The notes below the pieces were generated by a model. It searched no databases. It saw only the letters and a list, made by a program, of their open reading frames with translations, and had not been told where the DNA came from. A stretch of 64,000 nucleotides of DNA from Microbulbifer sp. YPW16 (lineage in GTDB: Bacteria > Pseudomonadota > Gammaproteobacteria > Pseudomonadales > Cellvibrionaceae). The stretch's first letter is position 1, and every line of letters begins with the position of its first letter. A program made the position numbers and the translations under genes. Below are positions 46,812 to 57,967 of this stretch, one piece after another. The stretch spans positions 2,402,501-2,466,500 of the forward strand of contig NZ_CP089928.1 in NCBI RefSeq assembly GCF_021290385.1, given 5' to 3'.

Positions 46812-49800
46812 TCAGTCCCGCAAGCGACGCCCCTTCCACAGGCGAAAAATCGCCGGGATCACCAGCAGCGTCAGCAGCATGGCGCTGACCATACCACCCA
46901 CCATCGGCGCCGCGATTCGCTGCATCACTTCCGACCCCACGCCGCTGCCAACCATCACCGGGACCAGGCCGATAAATACCGTCGCAGTGGTCATCAGCAC
47001 CGGCCGCATACGCTGGCCAGCCCCCTCGCGGATCGCCTGCTCCAGGTCGGCGCGGCGCAATGCGGTACCATCGACCGTGCGTGCCTCGCGCACCCGCTGC
47101 CAGGCCTGGTTGAGGTACACCAGCATGATCACGCCGATCTCCACAGCGACGCCAGCGAGGGCGATAAAGCCCACGCCCACCGCCACCGACAGGTTGTAGC
47201 CCAGCCAGTAGAGCAGCCACAGGCCGCCGATCAGGGCCAGCGGCAGGCTGCCCATGATCACCAGCACCTCGCCCACATGGCGGAAGCTCAGGTACAGCAG
47301 CAGCACGATGATCCCCAGGGTCAGCGGCAGCAACACCGCCAGCCGCTCCCGCGCCCGCTCCATATACTCGTACTGGCCGGACCAGATCAGCGAATAACCC
47401 GGCGGCAGCTCCAGCTGCTCCGCTACCGTCTGCTGCGCCCGGTCGACCCAGGAGCCCAGGTCCACGTCGGTGATGTCCACGTAGATCCAGCCGTTGGGTC
47501 GCGCATTTTCGGTCTTGATCATCGGCGGGCCGTCGCGTACCTCGATGCGCGCCACATCCCCCAGGGCCAGGTGGCTGCCGTTGGGTGCCACCAGCGGCAG
47601 CTGGCGCATTTCCTCCGGGGAATCGCGCCACGCCTGTGGATAACGGAGGTTCACCGGGTAGCGCTCCAGGCCCTCCACGGTCTCACTGACATTGCGGCCG
47701 CCGATGGCGGTGTCCACCACTGACTGGACGTCGGCAATATTCAACCCGTAGCGGGCCGCGGCCCGGCGATCGATATCCACATCGATATAGCGGCCTCCGG
47801 CCACCCGTTCGGCATAAACCGAAGCCGTACCAGGCAGGCCGCCGAGGATCTTCTCCAGCCGAGTGCCGATGCGCTCGATCTCGCCCAGGTCTGGCCCGGC
47901 CACCTTGATCCCCACCGGGGTCTTGATGCCGGTAGCGAGCATGTCGATACGGGTCTTGATCGGCATCACCCAGGCATTGGTGACCCCGGGCAGCTGCACG
48001 GCGGCGTCGAGCTCCGCGCGGATCTTGTCCGGTGTCATCCCCGGGCGCCACTGGTCCCGCGGCTTGAAGCGGATGATGGTCTCGATCATGGTCAGCGGCG
48101 CCGGGTCGGTGGCGGTATCCGCGCGGCCGATCTTGCCCCACACCTGCGCCACTTCCGGTACCGACTTGATCAGCTTGTCGGTCTGCTGCAGCAGTTCGCG
48201 CGCCTTGCCGATGGAAATGCCCGGGTAGGTGCTGGGCATATACATCAGGTCGCCCTCATCCAGCGGTGGCATAAACTCACTGCCGGTGCGCGACAGTGGG
48301 TACAGGGCACTGGCAAGCAACAGCAACGCCACTGCCAGCACAGTACGCGGATACCGGATCGCCAGCGCCAGTGCCGGCCGGTAGGCGGCCGCCAGCCCCC
48401 GGTTGATGGGGTTGTCCTGCTCTGGCCGGATGCGGCCGCGGACAAAATAGCCCATCAGCACCGGTACCAGGGTAATGGCGAGTCCGGCAGCCACCGCCAT
48501 GGCGTAGGTCTTGGTGTAGGCCAGCGGCGCGAACAACCGGCCCTCCTGGCCCTCCAGGGCAAACACCGGCAGGAAGCTCAGGGTGATGATCAGCAGGCTG
48601 AAGAACAGCGGCGGCCCCACCTCACTGGCCGACTCGGCCACGACCTGCCAGCGCTTGCGCTCAGACCAGTGCTCGCGTTCTGCGAGAGGTGTGCGCTCCA
48701 GGTGCTTGTGCAGGTTCTCGATCATCACAATGGCGCCGTCCACCATGGCGCCGATGGCGATGGCGATACCCCCCAGGCTCATGATGTTGGCGTTGATGCC
48801 CTGCAGGTGCATCACCACGAACGCACCCAGGATGCCCAGGGGCAGGCTGATGGCAATCACCAGCGACGAGCGCAGGTGGAACAGGAACAGGGCGCATACC
48901 AGTGCCACCACGATAAATTCCTGCACCAGCTTGTGGGCCAGGTTGTCCACCGCATCGTCGATCAGCTTGCTGCGATCGTAGGTGGGCACGATTTCCACGC
49001 CCTCCGGCAGGCCCTGCTGCAACTCGTCCAGGCGGGTGGTAACCCGCTCGATCACGGCGCGGGCATTGTCGCCGAAGCGCATCACCACCACACCGCCGAC
49101 CACTTCGCCCTCACCATCGAGCTCGGAAATGCCGCGTCGCATCTGCGGCCCGGTGCGGATTTCGGCCACATCGCCGAGCAGCAGCGGCGTGCCGCTGTCA
49201 TCCACTTTCAGGGGAATCTGGCGCAGGTCGTCGACGCCCTCGATATAGCCGCTGGCCCGCACCATGTATTCGGCCTCGGCCATCTCCACCACCGAGGCGC
49301 CGGTCTCGCGGTTGCCGCGCTCGATGGCGCTGCGCACCTGTGCCAGGGTCAGGTCATAGGCACGCAGGCGCAGGGGGTCCACCACCACCTGGTATTGCCG
49401 CACCATACCCCCGACGGTGGCCACCTCTGACACCCCGGCAATGGTCTGCAGCTCGTACTTCAGGAACCAGTCCTGCAGCGAGCGCAGCTGTGCCAGGTCG
49501 TGATTGCCACTGCGATCCACCAGCGCGTAACTGAAGATCCAGCCCACGCCGGTCGCATCCGGGCCCAACTCCGGCTGGGCCCCGGCGGGCAGCCGCGGCG
49601 CCACCTGGCTCAGGTACTCCAACACCCGCGAGCGGGCCCAGTAGAGGTCGACGTCGTCCTCGAACAGGACGTACACGTAGGAATCGCCGAAAAACGAGTA
49701 ACCGCGCACGGTGACCGCACCGGGCACCGACAGCATCGCCGTGGTGAGCGGGTAGGTGACCTGGTCTTCCACTACCTGCGGGGCCTGCCCGGGGAAGGAC

Positions 49801-49952
49801 GTCTTGACGATCACCTGCACGTCGGAAAGGTCGGGCAGCGCGTCCACCGGGGTGTTGCGCATGCTGTAGAGCCCGCCCAGGCACAGCGCCGCGGCGGCCA
49901 GCAATACGGCGACCCGATTGTGCAGGGACCAGTGGATAATCCGTGCGATCAT
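46812..49952 (-). CDS. cusA: CusA-type Cu(I)/Ag(I) efflux RND pump
   Basis: An inner-membrane heavy-metal RND transporter of 1046 residues, with 12 membrane helices and two large periplasmic loops. The three methionines of the E. coli CusA metal site appear to be kept near residues 572 (LMYMPST), 621 (PLTMIET) and 670 (RIDMLATG), which points to Cu(I)/Ag(I) rather than Zn or Co. The proton-relay acidic residues of helix 4 region ([16 protein letters not shown]) are present. It overlaps cusB by 4 bases. Confidence 0.93.
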   Translation of the reverse strand: MIARIIHWSLHNRVAVLLAAAALCLGGLYSMRNTPVDALPDLSDVQVIVKTSFPGQAPQVVEDQVTYPLTTAMLSVPGAVTVRGYSFFGDSYVYVLFEDDVDLYWARSRVLEYLSQVAPRLPAGAQPELGPDATGVGWIFSYALVDRSGNHDLAQLRSLQDWFLKYELQTIAGVSEVATVGGMVRQYQVVVDPLRLRAYDLTLAQVRSAIERGNRETGASVVEMAEAEYMVRASGYIEGVDDLRQIPLKVDDSGTPLLLGDVAEIRTGPQMRRGISELDGEGEVVGGVVVMRFGDNARAVIERVTTRLDELQQGLPEGVEIVPTYDRSKLIDDAVDNLAHKLVQEFIVVALVCALFLFHLRSSLVIAISLPLGILGAFVVMHLQGINANIMSLGGIAIAIGAMVDGAIVMIENLHKHLERTPLAEREHWSERKRWQVVAESASEVGPPLFFSLLIITLSFLPVFALEGQEGRLFAPLAYTKTYAMAVAAGLAITLVPVLMGYFVRGRIRPEQDNPINRGLAAAYRPALALAIRYPRTVLAVALLLLASALYPLSRTGSEFMPPLDEGDLMYMPSTYPGISIGKARELLQQTDKLIKSVPEVAQVWGKIGRADTATDPAPLTMIETIIRFKPRDQWRPGMTPDKIRAELDAAVQLPGVTNAWVMPIKTRIDMLATGIKTPVGIKVAGPDLGEIERIGTRLEKILGGLPGTASVYAERVAGGRYIDVDIDRRAAARYGLNIADVQSVVDTAIGGRNVSETVEGLERYPVNLRYPQAWRDSPEEMRQLPLVAPNGSHLALGDVARIEVRDGPPMIKTENARPNGWIYVDITDVDLGSWVDRAQQTVAEQLELPPGYSLIWSGQYEYMERARERLAVLLPLTLGIIVLLLYLSFRHVGEVLVIMGSLPLALIGGLWLLYWLGYNLSVAVGVGFIALAGVAVEIGVIMLVYLNQAWQRVREARTVDGTALRRADLEQAIREGAGQRMRPVLMTTATVFIGLVPVMVGSGVGSEVMQRIAAPMVGGMVSAMLLTLLVIPAIFRLWKGRRLRD

Positions 49953-51496
49953 TTCGGCTCGCCCCCGTGATCGTCGTGATCCATCTCACCGTGATCCATG
50001 TCTCCATGGTCCATTTCCCCGTGCTCCATCTGGCCGTGGTCCACGCCCGCCGGTTGCCGCACCGCCAGCACCTCGTACTTGCCGTCGGCGCGCTCGCGGA
50101 TCTGCACCTCGATACGCTCGTCGCTCTCCATCGCCCGGCGCAGGTCGTCGCCCGCCTCCTCGGCCACGTAGAAACCCATCACCATTGCCGGCCAGTCCCA
50201 GGCCGGCACCGGCTCGTGGTCCAGCCGCGCATAGTGGTTGTCATCGGGCATGCTCAGGACCCGGGCACCGACCCAGGGCCGGTCCGAGGTATCCATGCGA
50301 CCCAGGTCGGCGCTGACGCTGGATTCAGAGTCGATCAGGAACTGGGCCGAGGTAACGACCCGGTCTCCCGCCTGCAGTCCCTCGAGTATCTGCACCCGGT
50401 CGCCGAACTCGTGGCCGGAACGGACCCGCACCGAGCGGAAGCGGCCGTCGCCTTCCGCCAGCACCACACGCTCCATGCGACCGGTGCGGATCAATGCCTC
50501 GCGGGGAATAGTGAGGGCAGTGGCGGTGCGGCCGTCCAGTTCCAGGCGTACAAACATTCCCGGCCTCAGGGTCTGGTCCGGGTTTTTCACCTGCACCCGG
50601 AGCGTCAGGGTGCGCATGGGCTCGTCCACCTGCGGCAGTATCTTGCTGACCTGGCCCAGCCAGATGCGCCCCGGGGCAAAGTCCCCGCGCACGGTGACCT
50701 TGTCCCCGCGTTCGACGGCGTAGCCCTGGCGCGGGAAGACCTCGCCCTCGACCCAGACCGTATCCAGCGGACCGACACTCACCAGTGCCTTCTCCGGCGT
50801 GATATACATGCCGCTGCGCACGCCCAGTGTCTCCACATAACCACTGGCATCGGCATAGAGCGTGACCTTCTCGCTGGCGCGGCGGTCGCGTTCGACCCGT
50901 TGCACTTCCCGTGCGGGGATACCCAGGCTGTGCATCCGCTCGCGGGCCGCCTCGATCAGCGCCCGGTTGCCACTGCCCAGGGCGGCGAGGAACTCCCGCT
51001 GGACCTTGACCAGTTCCGGCGAATAGATCTCCACCAGCGGCTGGCCCTTTTCCACCCGGTCGCCCTCGGCCGTCACCCAGCTCTTCTGCACCCAGCCACT
51101 CAGCCGCGTGTGCTGGTGGCGGATGCGGTCCTGGTCCAGCCGCACGATCCCCACGGTGCGCAGGGGCGCGGATACCGGCCCGCGCTCGACAGTGGCGGTG
51201 CGCACACCCAGGTTGTTTTCCACGGCGGGGGAGATGGTTACGGTCCCCGGCGCATCACCGGGTTCCTCGCCCTCGTAGACCGGGATCAGGTCCATCCCCA
51301 TGGGGGACTTGCCGGGTCCGTCGCGGCGGTAGTTGGGGTCCATGGGTGCGACCCAGTAGAGGATCTTGCGCTCACCGCTGGCCCCGTCATCCATACCGCT
51401 CCCATCGCCGTTGCCACTGAGCCACCAGCCCAGCATTACGCCGACGATTGCTGCGGTAGCGACCAATATCGATGCTTTTATCGGTGCTTTCTGCAT
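49949..51496 (-). CDS. cusB: CusB-type periplasmic adaptor fused to CusF-like domain
   Basis: A 515-residue membrane-fusion protein. A membrane anchor covers residues 8-28. Residues about 47-74 form a heavy-metal-binding domain ([20 protein letters not shown]). Then come the barrel-sandwich, helical hairpin and beta-barrel parts. Residues about 405-482 look like CusF: LDHEPV for its metal His, then WDWPAMVM for its Trp and Met ligands. The last 30 residues are a His/Met/Asp repeat ([20 protein letters not shown]). In E. coli CusF is a separate protein that hands Cu(I) to CusB, so the fusion would join donor and adaptor. Confidence 0.9.
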   Translation of the reverse strand: MQKAPIKASILVATAAIVGVMLGWWLSGNGDGSGMDDGASGERKILYWVAPMDPNYRRDGPGKSPMGMDLIPVYEGEEPGDAPGTVTISPAVENNLGVRTATVERGPVSAPLRTVGIVRLDQDRIRHQHTRLSGWVQKSWVTAEGDRVEKGQPLVEIYSPELVKVQREFLAALGSGNRALIEAARERMHSLGIPAREVQRVERDRRASEKVTLYADASGYVETLGVRSGMYITPEKALVSVGPLDTVWVEGEVFPRQGYAVERGDKVTVRGDFAPGRIWLGQVSKILPQVDEPMRTLTLRVQVKNPDQTLRPGMFVRLELDGRTATALTIPREALIRTGRMERVVLAEGDGRFRSVRVRSGHEFGDRVQILEGLQAGDRVVTSAQFLIDSESSVSADLGRMDTSDRPWVGARVLSMPDDNHYARLDHEPVPAWDWPAMVMGFYVAEEAGDDLRRAMESDERIEVQIRERADGKYEVLAVRQPAGVDHGQMEHGEMDHGDMDHGEMDHDDHGGEPK

Positions 51497-51570
51497 TGTT
51501 CAGTTTCCCATCGGGCCCACCACCGGGGTGGGCGTCATCTGCTGCCTGTATCCGCGGTGTTGCACACCGC

Positions 51571-52878
51571 TCACTTGCTGTCCCGTGCCGGCGTCTCCAC
51601 GCCGGGCGCCGCCGCGCGGTAGTAGCGAACGCGTGCCAGGGCGCGGTAATAGTCGTAATCCAGTTGCACGGCGTCGATCTGCGCCTCGATGGCCTCCACC
51701 CGGGCATCGATCACCGCATCCAGGTCTGCGGTGTTGCTGGCGTAGCCACTCAGCAGCGCCCCGGCGGTATCTTCCGCGGTAGGCAGCAGTTCGGTGTGGT
51801 AGAGGTGGCGCCGCGCCGCGAGGCTGTCGGCGGCGGCGGCGGCGCCATTGAGGCCGCTGTGCAGGGTTTGCAGGATGTCCTGGCGCTGCAGGATACCGGC
51901 GCTCTCCCGGGCGCGGGCGGCAGCCAGGCGCCGGTCCTGCCGCTTGCCGGTAAACAGCGGCAGGTCGAAGGACACCATCGCGCTGGCGAAGTCGGCACCG
52001 TCGCTGGTGGGCGTGGGTTCACGCTGGCCGTAGCTCAGTTCGAACTGCCACTGCGGCTTGTAGGCCTCGAGGGCGATATCCACATTGCGGCCCTCGGCCT
52101 CCACGCGGGCCGCGGCCGCCGCCAGGGCCGGGTGCCCGGCAACGGTTTCCGGCGCCACCGGCACCGGCCGGGACGCCAGCCAGGCACTGGTCTCCGCCCA
52201 GCCGGGCAGGCTGGTATCGATCGGTTCCCAGGCCGCAGTGCCTATCCACTGGCTGAGCTGGCCGCGACTGCGGTTGGCCTCGCCCTCCAGCGCCTGGATG
52301 CGGTCATCGAGACGCGCCAGGGCCAGCTGGGATTGCAGCAGCTGCTGGGACTGGGCCTCGCCGGTGGCCACCCGGGCACGGTCGTACTCCACCAGTTGCA
52401 CCAGCCAGTGGCGGTTTTCCCGCATCAGTTCCAGGGACTCCAGTTGCGCGGACAGCCGCAGGAAAGCCTCGCTGACCTGCAGCGCCAGGCGCAGCTCCCG
52501 GTCGGCGGCATCGGCGTAGCCGGCCTGTGCCTGCAGCGACCCCCTCTCACCCGTGAGGCGGGCGCTGTCGCCGCGCGGCAGCTTCTGGCTCACGCCCACG
52601 AGTTTCTGCGTCATGGGCTGCTCGTCGAATGCGAAGCTGTCGGTGGGCAGGTTCACCGCGCCGAGCTTGATCATCGGATCAGCCCACTGGCTGTCGGCTA
52701 CCGCATCCTGCTGTACCGCATCGGCCCGCTGGCGCACTGCGGCGACCTGTGGATCCAGCTCCTGGGCAAGCTGCAGGGCGCGCTGGTAATCGACCGCTGC
52801 CGGCGCCGGCACAGATGCCAGGGCAAACGCCAGCGCAAGCAGGCCGCACATCCGGCGGGCCCGTATTGGGGAAAACAT
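51571..52878 (-). CDS. cusC: TolC family outer-membrane channel (CusC type)
   Basis: A 435-residue protein with a signal peptide (1-27, ending APA) and two long coiled-coil hairpins, Gln/Arg/Ala-rich, as in TolC-type channels. It lacks a clear lipobox Cys. Operon position before cusB and cusA identifies it as the outer-membrane part of the tripartite pump. Confidence 0.87.
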   Translation of the reverse strand: MFSPIRARRMCGLLALAFALASVPAPAAVDYQRALQLAQELDPQVAAVRQRADAVQQDAVADSQWADPMIKLGAVNLPTDSFAFDEQPMTQKLVGVSQKLPRGDSARLTGERGSLQAQAGYADAADRELRLALQVSEAFLRLSAQLESLELMRENRHWLVQLVEYDRARVATGEAQSQQLLQSQLALARLDDRIQALEGEANRSRGQLSQWIGTAAWEPIDTSLPGWAETSAWLASRPVPVAPETVAGHPALAAAAARVEAEGRNVDIALEAYKPQWQFELSYGQREPTPTSDGADFASAMVSFDLPLFTGKRQDRRLAAARARESAGILQRQDILQTLHSGLNGAAAAADSLAARRHLYHTELLPTAEDTAGALLSGYASNTADLDAVIDARVEAIEAQIDAVQLDYDYYRALARVRYYRAAAPGVETPARDSK

Positions 52879-52935
52879 GTGTCAATCCTGTCTGGTTGAT
52901 GGCTCGCTGGTGCCGGGGCACCGGTTAACGGGTCA

Positions 52936-53295
52936 TCAGCCGGCGATGGGGGGCCGGAACAGGCTTGCAGAGGGCGTCAGCGGGCGGTCCACACATTCGG
53001 TGCGGGCCGGCGGACGGTCGGGGGAGAAGTCCAGGGGATGGTCCGAGGACACGAGTGCCAGCGGCGCGGCGCAGGCACCGGCCTCGCAGCTCAGCTGGCA
53101 TTGCCAGGCATCGGCGGCGGCTTCGGAGGCATCGTCTTCACAACAGGGCATATCGTGGTGCATGTCCATCGCCATGTCGGCCCCACCGGCGGGGTTGCCC
53201 ATACCGTGCATCTCGCCACAGTCATGCCCCCCCGCGACGGCGAGGCTCTGGGCGCTGAACAACAGCAGCAGGAAAATCACGGCTAGACGATGCAT
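52936..53295 (-). CDS. Small secreted His/Met/Cys-rich protein, first gene of the cus operon
   Basis: A 119-residue protein with a signal peptide (MHRLAVIFLLLLFSAQSLA). The mature part has a metal-ligand-rich stretch, GGHDCGEMHGMG and MAMDMHHDMPCCED, then further Cys (CQLSCEAGACAA) and a Pro-rich tail. It resembles small DUF2946-like or copper-resistance accessory proteins but was not assigned to a family. The setting (58 bases before cusC, same strand) and composition suggest a periplasmic copper sponge or donor. The ATG at 53295 is chosen over 53352, as the signal peptide begins there. Confidence 0.7.
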   Translation of the reverse strand: MHRLAVIFLLLLFSAQSLAVAGGHDCGEMHGMGNPAGGADMAMDMHHDMPCCEDDASEAAADAWQCQLSCEAGACAAPLALVSSDHPLDFSPDRPPARTECVDRPLTPSASLFRPPIAG

Positions 53296-53418
53296 GGGAA
53301 CGGATTCTAGGTGCCCGCGGGGCGCCGGGCAAGCAGCGGCCACTGCGGCCACCGGTCAGGCAGGGCCGGCGAGGCGGGTTTTCCCGCCAGCGCGACTGGC
53401 TAAAATCTATGCACTGTG

Positions 53419-53427
53419 TGCTATAAT
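53419..53427 (+). promoter_or_regulatory. Extended -10 promoter of yciA
   Basis: TGCTATAAT is a perfect TGn plus TATAAT arrangement 56 bases before the yciA start. No clear -35 is seen, in keeping with extended -10 promoters. Confidence 0.6.
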
Positions 53428-53482
53428 GCGCCGCCGCGCCCATGGGCGGGGCCCAATAAATCTAACAATTCGCGAGTACCCG

Positions 53483-53875
53483 ATGTCCGCACTTGATGAA
53501 GAGCCGCAACCCACCGGCACCCTGACCCTGCAGACCCTGGCCATGCCGCGGGACACCAACCCGCAGGGAGACGTTTTTGCCGGCTGGCTGATGTCACAGA
53601 TGGACCTGGCCGGTGCCATCCTCGCCCAGAGTATCGCCCGCGGCCGCGTGACCACGGTGGCTACCGGCAATATGGTGTTCCTGCGCCCGGTGCCTGTCGG
53701 CTCCACCGTCAGCTGTTACGCCGAACCACTGGAAGTGGGTCGCTCCTCTATCCGCTGCATGGTGGAAGTCTGGCTGACGCGGGTGGATTCCGGGGAACAA
53801 GTGAAAGTCACCGAGGGCGAGTTCGTGTTCGTGGCGATCGATGACCGCGGTAATACCCGTCCGCTGCCCCTCTGA
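53483..53875 (+). CDS. yciA: Acyl-CoA thioesterase YciA
   Basis: A 130-residue hot-dog fold thioesterase that hydrolyses a broad range of acyl-CoA. MPRDTNPQGDVFAGWLMSQMDLAG near residue 21 carries the catalytic Asn/Gly/Asp set of the YciA family. The Arg/Thr stretch GRVTTVATGNMVFLRPV follows. The ATG at 53483 begins MSALDEEP. It is divergent from the copper operon. Confidence 0.92.
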   Translation: MSALDEEPQPTGTLTLQTLAMPRDTNPQGDVFAGWLMSQMDLAGAILAQSIARGRVTTVATGNMVFLRPVPVGSTVSCYAEPLEVGRSSIRCMVEVWLTRVDSGEQVKVTEGEFVFVAIDDRGNTRPLPL

Positions 53876-53897
53876 CCTGTTTCCGGCGCGGCCGCCG

Positions 53898-54494
53898 TCA
53901 GTGGCGGCCCTCCGCTTCGGGCAGCACGACTCCCAGCCGGCCCAGTTCCCTGGCCAGCCGCGGGTCGCCGCTGCGCCGCCAGCGCTGATATAGCTCAAGC
54001 ACATCGTGGGCGTCGTAGGGATGCTCCTTGGCGCATGCCCGCGCCACCAGTTCCAGCAAGCGGCCGAACATAGCGGCGAGTTCAGAGAACACGTGCCGGT
54101 TGTCGCGCGCATTGTCTGCCAGGTAGTCGTAAGCGCCACCGCCCATGCCGATGAAGTAGTCCTGCCGGATGCCGCGCCGGGCGTAGTTATCCGGGAAGAG
54201 CCCGCCGAGGAACAGCGCCAGGTCCCCCAACTGTCGCAGTATCTGGCAGCGCTCCCAGTCACTCGCCGCCTCGTGGGCGTCCTTGTAGAGAAGTGCCAGC
54301 GGGCGGATGCCCAGCTCCCCCCGGTCGTAGGTGAACAGCTCATCGCTGTCACCGAAACGGGCTAGCATGCTGCCCATATACCAGAGCGTGTCCTCCTGGG
54401 GCAGGGGCTCCAGTTCGCGGCCGCACTCTTCCAACCGGTTGCGGAAATAGTCCGCCAGCGTTCTCTCAAAGTCGGGCTGGTTCCGCAGCGACAT
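53898..54494 (-). CDS. Conserved-looking protein of unknown function
   Basis: A 198-residue cytoplasmic, largely helical protein without signal peptide or membrane helix. Aromatic and charged motifs such as DTLWYMGSMLARF, LGGLFPDNYARRGIRQDYFIGMGGGAYDYLA look like a structured, possibly conserved family, but I do not recognise it. A strong GGGAGG precedes the ATG. It is divergent from groES across 233 bases, so it could share stress control. Confidence 0.6.
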   Translation of the reverse strand: MSLRNQPDFERTLADYFRNRLEECGRELEPLPQEDTLWYMGSMLARFGDSDELFTYDRGELGIRPLALLYKDAHEAASDWERCQILRQLGDLALFLGGLFPDNYARRGIRQDYFIGMGGGAYDYLADNARDNRHVFSELAAMFGRLLELVARACAKEHPYDAHDVLELYQRWRRSGDPRLARELGRLGVVLPEAEGRH

Positions 54495-54578
54495 GGTCCC
54501 ACCTCCCGTGAATCCTATTGCCCTACTGAAAACTATAAGCCAGATTTCTGCGCTTTCAATTGTTAAAAGCCGTTTTTA

Positions 54579-54595
54579 TATAATAAAAAATTATA
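54579..54595. repeat. AT-rich inverted repeat upstream of groES
   Basis: TATAAT and ATTATA flank five A residues in the divergent region between the unknown gene and groES. It offers a -10-like hexamer in each direction. It is not a CIRCE element. Confidence 0.35.
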
Positions 54596-54616
54596 GAAAA
54601 TCCGCCGCGCGTCCCT

Positions 54617-54644
54617 CTTGAAAATGCCCCTCGCGCTCCTATTT
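54617..54644 (+). promoter_or_regulatory. Sigma-32 (RpoH) type promoter of groESL
   Basis: CTTGAAA (54617-54623) matches the heat-shock -35, and CCTATTT (54638-54644) matches the -10 core CCCATnT with one change; the spacer is 14 bases. It lies 84 bases before groES. Confidence 0.75.
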
Positions 54645-54727
54645 TGCCGCTGTCGGGGGATGGTCAGCGTCCCAGGACTTCGAATCTTCAACCATTGAAT
54701 TGCACATGCTTATTGGGAGGAAATCCG

Positions 54728-56667
<1,940 letters not shown>

Positions 56668-56682
56668 TTCATTACGGTAATC

Positions 56683-56713
56683 AAAAAACGGGGCCACAGG
56701 GCCCCGTTTTTTT
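56683..56713. terminator. Bidirectional intrinsic terminator after groEL
   Basis: An A-run, ACGGGGCC and GGCCCCGT around a 4-base loop, then T residues. It ends at the last codon of the convergent TRAP-binding gene and can serve both sides. Confidence 0.9.
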
Positions 56714-57845
56714 AATCCGCGCTAATGGCTCTGGTCTGGTAATAAGCCTCTTCGCTGATGCGATGATAGGGGATCACATCGTCCCTGAATTCCTTGAAGG
56801 CCTCGTAGACCCGCGCGAACTGGGGGTCCTCGGCTGCGGTCTCCTCCAGGATTTGCCGGTTTACCTTCTTCAGGTGCGCCAGCACCTCGTCCGGCAGGCG
56901 CCGCAGTTGCACACCGTGCTCCTTCACCAGTTCCTGTAACGCGCGGTTGTTGCGCGCGGTGTACTCATCGAGCATATCCTGGTTGGCGTCGCGGGCGGCC
57001 ACGCGCACGATTGCCTGCAGGTCTTTCGGCAGCTTCTGGAACGCGGTCTTGTTGACGATGATCTCGAGGATCGAGCCGGGCTCGTGCCAGCCGGGGTAGT
57101 AGTAGTACTCGGCGATCTGGTGGAAACCGAAGGCCAGGTCATTGTAGGGGCCGACCCATTCGGTGGCATCGATGACGCCGGTCTGCAGGGCTGTGTAAAG
57201 CTCGCCGCCGGGAATGGTGACGGCGGTACCACCGGCCCGGTTCAGTACCTCGCCCCCGAGGCCCGGGATACGCATCTTGAGGCCCTGCAGGTCCTCTACC
57301 GAGTTGATCTCCTTGTTGAACCAGCCCGCCATCTGCACGCCGGTGGAACCCCCGGCCATGGGGATCAGGTCAAACGGCGCATAGAGTTCTTCCCACAGTT
57401 CGCGGCCGCCGCCGTAGTGCAGCCAGCCGTTCATCTCCTGGGCATTGAGGCCGAAGGGCACGGCGGTAAAGAACTGTGCCGCCGGCACCTTGCCCTTCCA
57501 GTAATAGGCCGCGCCGTGGCCCACCTGGGCAGCGCCCTCGGACACCGCACCGAATACCCCCATCGCCGGCACCAGCTCCCCGGCACCGTATACCTTGATC
57601 TTCAGACGCCCGTCGGACATCGCCTCCACCGTGCGGGCAAAGCGCTCCGGCGCACTGCCGAGGCCGGGAAAGTTCTTCGGCCAGGTGGTGACAAGCTTCC
57701 ACTCGAAAGTCTCGCGACTGCCGTCCTCGGTGAACTGCCGGGCCGGGCCCTGTTCCGAGCGGGAGACCACCAGCGCGCCGAAGGTAATGACCAGCAGGGC
57801 CAACAGGCCGAGGATGACGGGGGGATACCAGTTAATTTTTTTCAT
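56712..57845 (-). CDS. TRAP transporter solute-binding protein (DctP superfamily, TakP-like)
   Basis: A 377-residue periplasmic receptor. The N-terminus has one hydrophobic helix (VILGLLALLVITFGALVVS) without a clear cleavage site, so it may remain anchored. Family marks: GAGELVPAMGVFGAVSEGAAQVGHG, LKMRIPG near 200 with the Arg that pairs with the carboxylate, and ATEWVGPYNDLAFGFH near 240, which is typical of the alpha-keto acid/lactate binding subfamily. No permease genes are next to it; the DctQ/DctM pair at 44845-46784 is the closest candidate. The ATG at 57845 is chosen. Confidence 0.9.
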   Translation of the reverse strand: MKKINWYPPVILGLLALLVITFGALVVSRSEQGPARQFTEDGSRETFEWKLVTTWPKNFPGLGSAPERFARTVEAMSDGRLKIKVYGAGELVPAMGVFGAVSEGAAQVGHGAAYYWKGKVPAAQFFTAVPFGLNAQEMNGWLHYGGGRELWEELYAPFDLIPMAGGSTGVQMAGWFNKEINSVEDLQGLKMRIPGLGGEVLNRAGGTAVTIPGGELYTALQTGVIDATEWVGPYNDLAFGFHQIAEYYYYPGWHEPGSILEIIVNKTAFQKLPKDLQAIVRVAARDANQDMLDEYTARNNRALQELVKEHGVQLRRLPDEVLAHLKKVNRQILEETAAEDPQFARVYEAFKEFRDDVIPYHRISEEAYYQTRAISAD

Positions 57846-57967
57846 GTTTTTTATTGTCGGGTTTTCGATCTTCGCCAGTGGGGATACTGGCAAAGTTACG
57901 TGCAAGAGTCACCCGGTGCTGCTGTCAAATCCCGGCCCGCGCCGGGATAGCGGGCCGGCTCCCGAAA

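Noticed and set aside
49943..51622. A 559-codon open frame opposite cusB
   Set aside because: Antisense shadow of cusB, His/Leu-rich, no recognisable domain.
54495..54727. CIRCE/HrcA operator before groES
   Set aside because: The TTAGCACTC-N9-GAGTGCTAA pattern is absent; a sigma-32-type promoter is present instead.
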